Source: Ignavibacteriota bacterium (GTDB taxonomy: Bacteria > Bacteroidota > Ignavibacteria > UBA10030 > UBA6906). Taken from it: a stretch of DNA of 18,393 bases. The translations under genes and the position numbers were made by a program. A model generated the notes under the pieces. The model was not told where the DNA came from. It searched no databases and saw only the letters and a program-made list of their open reading frames with translations. The stretch covers positions 1-18,393 of the forward strand of contig JADJHP010000019.1 in NCBI GenBank assembly GCA_016707525.1, in the 5' to 3' direction. Positions 16,003 through 18,393 of this stretch are shown here, piece by piece (within the stretch, counting starts at the first letter, position 1; each line of letters opens with the position of its first letter).

Positions 16003-18393
16003 ATGCGTTCCGGATACCGTCTGCCCTTTTCACTCATTGCGTATGCCGTCACGTTCATCAGTGGTGATGGAATACACGCGATGCATGTATGCACAGGCGG
16101 TTCAATTAGCCCGTGCCGGGGCAAAACCCTCGTGAAATCGCGGTCGCGACCGACCCCTCAGCGATGGTGCGGGCAGGAGCAACGCGCCCCCTGCTTCGGG
16201 GATCGTCTCGATGACTTCCACACGGGACGCCGTTGAACACGTCCCCGTGGATGGCGGTCAATCCGCGCGGTGATGCGACGTCTACGCTTCCGGGAGCTGG
16301 ACGGCGGGGACCTGCTTTTCCATCGCTGTGCCGGCGGGAGTGGCGCACGATGTCTGGTCGGACGGGAACAGGCGCTCCGCGGGTGATGCAGGCGGTGACG
16401 AACACGGACTTCGAGGCGGAGGAAGCTCGATGGGGAGGATGACATCAGAGTATCAGATGCAGGGCATCCAGGTGCAGCAGGATGCGACGAACTACCTGCG
16501 GTTCGATCTTGTGCGGGATGCCGCCGGTACGAGGTTCTTCGCGGCAAGCTTCACGAACAATGTTCCCACCATCCGCGCGGATGTCTCGGTGACGGTAGGT
16601 GCTGGTGTACCTGCGGGTGAAGCGTGTGGGTTCGCAGTGACGGGATCGTACTCGACGAACGGGACGACCCGTGACGCAGGGGGTGGTATTCGCGCAGGCG
16701 TTGACGATGAGCGCGATCGGACCGTTCGCGGGGAATGCAGGCGGTACCCTCCGGCATTCACTGCGCTCGTGGATTACTTTCTTCAACACCGATCCCCGAT
16801 CAGTCCGGAGGATCCGACGGCATGAAAGCGGCAACACAAGCCCGGCCTCGACCCCGCCAACCTGGTGCACCAGACGGCGACCGTAGGCCAGACGGCCACG
16901 TTCACGGTGAGTGCCAGCGGGACGGCACCGCTGGGGCAACAGTGGCAGAAGAACAGTACGAACATCGCAGGGGCGACCTCATCGAGCGCCACGACCCGGG
17001 CCACGGCGCGGGCGGGACAACGGGAGCACGTACCGGTGTGTGGTGTCGAACGCCCATGGCAGTCCAGCCACGAGTACGGCGGCAACGCTCACGGTGACGA
17101 GCGCCGCCTCACACCGGGTTGGTGGAATGCAGCGTGGCGCTGGTCGTGTTCCGGGTGAGCGTCTCCGCAGCAGGATATGCGCGCACCGACCGGGCCGGCA
17201 GTTACGGGTGAACTTCACCCAGATGCCGACAGCGCTCGGTCCATCGGGGACCCTGAACACCAACTCTTTGCGCGTGATCGAGGTGAATGCAAGCGGTACT
17301 GTGCTGGACTGGGCGGTGATGTTCCAGTTCGACAGGGATGCTGGTGCGTCCAACGGATCAACGAACGCGGCTGGTACCCGTCGTGCTCCTGATGAATGGG
17401 GACCACCGCCGCGGGAGCGACGAGGTACTACCAGGTTTACTTCGAAACGGGGGGTAGTTTCGTTGCACCAGCGTTCACGAACAAGGTCACCGTCACCGAC
17501 AATGTGCAGGATGAAGGGCAGGCGAGTTATTCTTTGTGTCCACCCAGCTTGCGTCGTTCTTACTATCACAAACAGGGTGCGGCTTTTCGAGTATGGTGGA
17601 TCTGGGTGGGAATGACTGGATCAACTATCATGTGGGTGGAGGATCGGCAGGTGAGTATCGGGGCATACCGAACCTTGGCGCGATCGCCCATCCGGGATAC
17701 ACGAACTCCACCAGCACTCTGACCTCCACCGGCCCATTGAAAGCGACGGTTTCATCTCAGTCCACCGATGGCTCCTCTGGGCGCGCTACGCTGGGGAATT
17801 TCACCCTCGCTTTGCGCGCCTGACGGTAACAAAGGTGGCGGGAGCATTTCGGATGCTGTATGAGGGAACGCCGGGTGGGACATACGATCCCGCAACGATT
17901 TCTGGGTGACGGTCGTCCGGGCAGCGATCGACGGACAACGCGTTGTTCGTCGGCGATATCGCGGCACCGGAACAAGCGTACTTTCGAGACAGTGGCTCTC
18001 GCCGGTTCCTGTATCTGGCCCATCAAGTGAAGATGATAACCTCGAGGACCAGTACTGGAACATGGAGAATAACATGACCGTTTTCGGGTTCGGGCGCCAG
18101 TACGCCACCGATGGCAGGCTTCGACCCAGGTGCCCGCGCGCATGACGATCGGGTTCGTAAAGACACGCTGCAGGCGGTCAGTACGATCAATGGTTCGTTC
18201 CGTGACCGTCAGCAGCATCGGACGCCGGGCAGTTCCGGCGGCGCCCCGCCCTCCATGGCTTCCATTGTTTCAGACAACTTCAATGGTGCGAGTCTGAACA
18301 CGGGCTCTGACAGCGATCGATCCACGCGGTGATGCGACCTTCAGTCGGAATGGCTCACACCTGGTGATCGGTGGGAAGCGGCTCGGTGTTGAC
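16003..18393 (+). pseudogene. Large modular secreted protein with jelly-roll (LamG/DUF1349-like) and Ig-like domains, frameshifted, 3' end outside window
   Basis: The start ATG 16003 has GGAGG about 6 bp upstream and MRSGYRLPFSLIAYAVTFIS as signal peptide. Module 1 (about 16200-16800) reads NPRGDAT, VPAGVAHDVWSDGN, APRVMQAVTNTDFE, IQVQQDATNYLRFDLVRDAA, concanavalin-like jelly-roll sequence. At about 16860-17110 an Ig-like domain follows (TATVGQTATFTVSASGTAPL, QWQKNSTNIAGAT, STYRCVVSNAHGS with the conserved Trp and Cys). Next is a beta-rich part with SLRVIEVNASGTVLD, YYQVYFETGGSF (17200-17500). Then comes an unrecognised domain (MVDLGGNDWINYHVGGGSAG, GIPNLGAIAHPGY, LYEGTPGGTYDPA; 17590-18220). 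A second jelly-roll begins at about 18262 (IVSDNFNGASLNT, DPRGDATFSRNGSHLVIGG) and runs off the window. Many frame changes. A cell-surface carbohydrate-binding or adhesive role is inferred from the fold mix. Confidence 0.68.

Noticed and set aside
16445..16939. Long minus-strand open frame (164 codons) opposite the jelly-roll protein.
   Set aside because: The plus strand encodes clear jelly-roll and Ig-like sequence there; the minus translation is a shadow in GC-rich DNA.

Overview
The window is GC-rich bacterial DNA, most likely from the Bacteroidetes/Chlorobi (FCB) group and perhaps an Ignavibacteria- or Kapabacteria-like lineage. The support is a type IX secretion C-terminal sorting domain at the end of one protein, a GWxTD-domain protein, outer-membrane-type lipoproteins, and a large secreted jelly-roll/Ig-like protein. 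No rRNA or tRNA was seen, so the taxonomy is inference.

Reading frames are broken throughout. About a dozen recognisable genes keep good protein similarity only if one hops between frames, often at short homopolymers, and this affects unrelated genes over the whole window. The simplest reading is a low-accuracy (indel-rich) assembly, not true decay. Multiply broken genes are typed as pseudogene here only to record that the frame as given is not open. Five genes look intact: Phd/YefM antitoxin, ParE toxin, DinB, one VOC protein and one YciI protein.

Region 1 (1 to about 9.8 kb) looks like an integron-type cassette array without a visible integrase. Unrelated, mostly single-gene units are separated by related, highly structured repeats of about 240-260 bp at 3350, 4082, 5011 (truncated), 5741, 7815 and 8592. 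A different, shorter attC-like element lies at 695 and a degenerate remnant at about 9727. Each full repeat starts with a GCCTAAC-like box (often GCCTCAC), carries a terminator-like hairpin and further stem-loops, and the best ones end in GTTAGGC next to the following gene. Cassette contents, in order: DUF1593 nucleoside-hydrolase-like protein (left end outside the window), TPR+GWxTD protein, GyrI-like effector-binding protein, AlkD-like DNA glycosylase, a Phd/ParE toxin-antitoxin pair in reverse orientation with its own promoter, TlpA-like thioredoxin lipoprotein, DinB-family protein, YiiX-like cysteine hydrolase, and a small membrane protein.

Region 2 (9.85-13.5 kb) holds small-domain genes: a secreted YciI-like protein (minus strand) with a possible 43-codon ORF upstream, two VOC-superfamily proteins, an esterase with a TPR tail and a terminator, and a second cytoplasmic YciI-like protein.

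Region 3 (13.7 kb to the right edge) encodes secreted surface proteins: an Asp-box (sialidase-like) protein ending in a T9SS sorting domain, a 480-bp gap with a 57/58-bp tandem repeat, and a large modular protein (jelly-roll, Ig-like fold, unidentified domains, second jelly-roll) running off the window.
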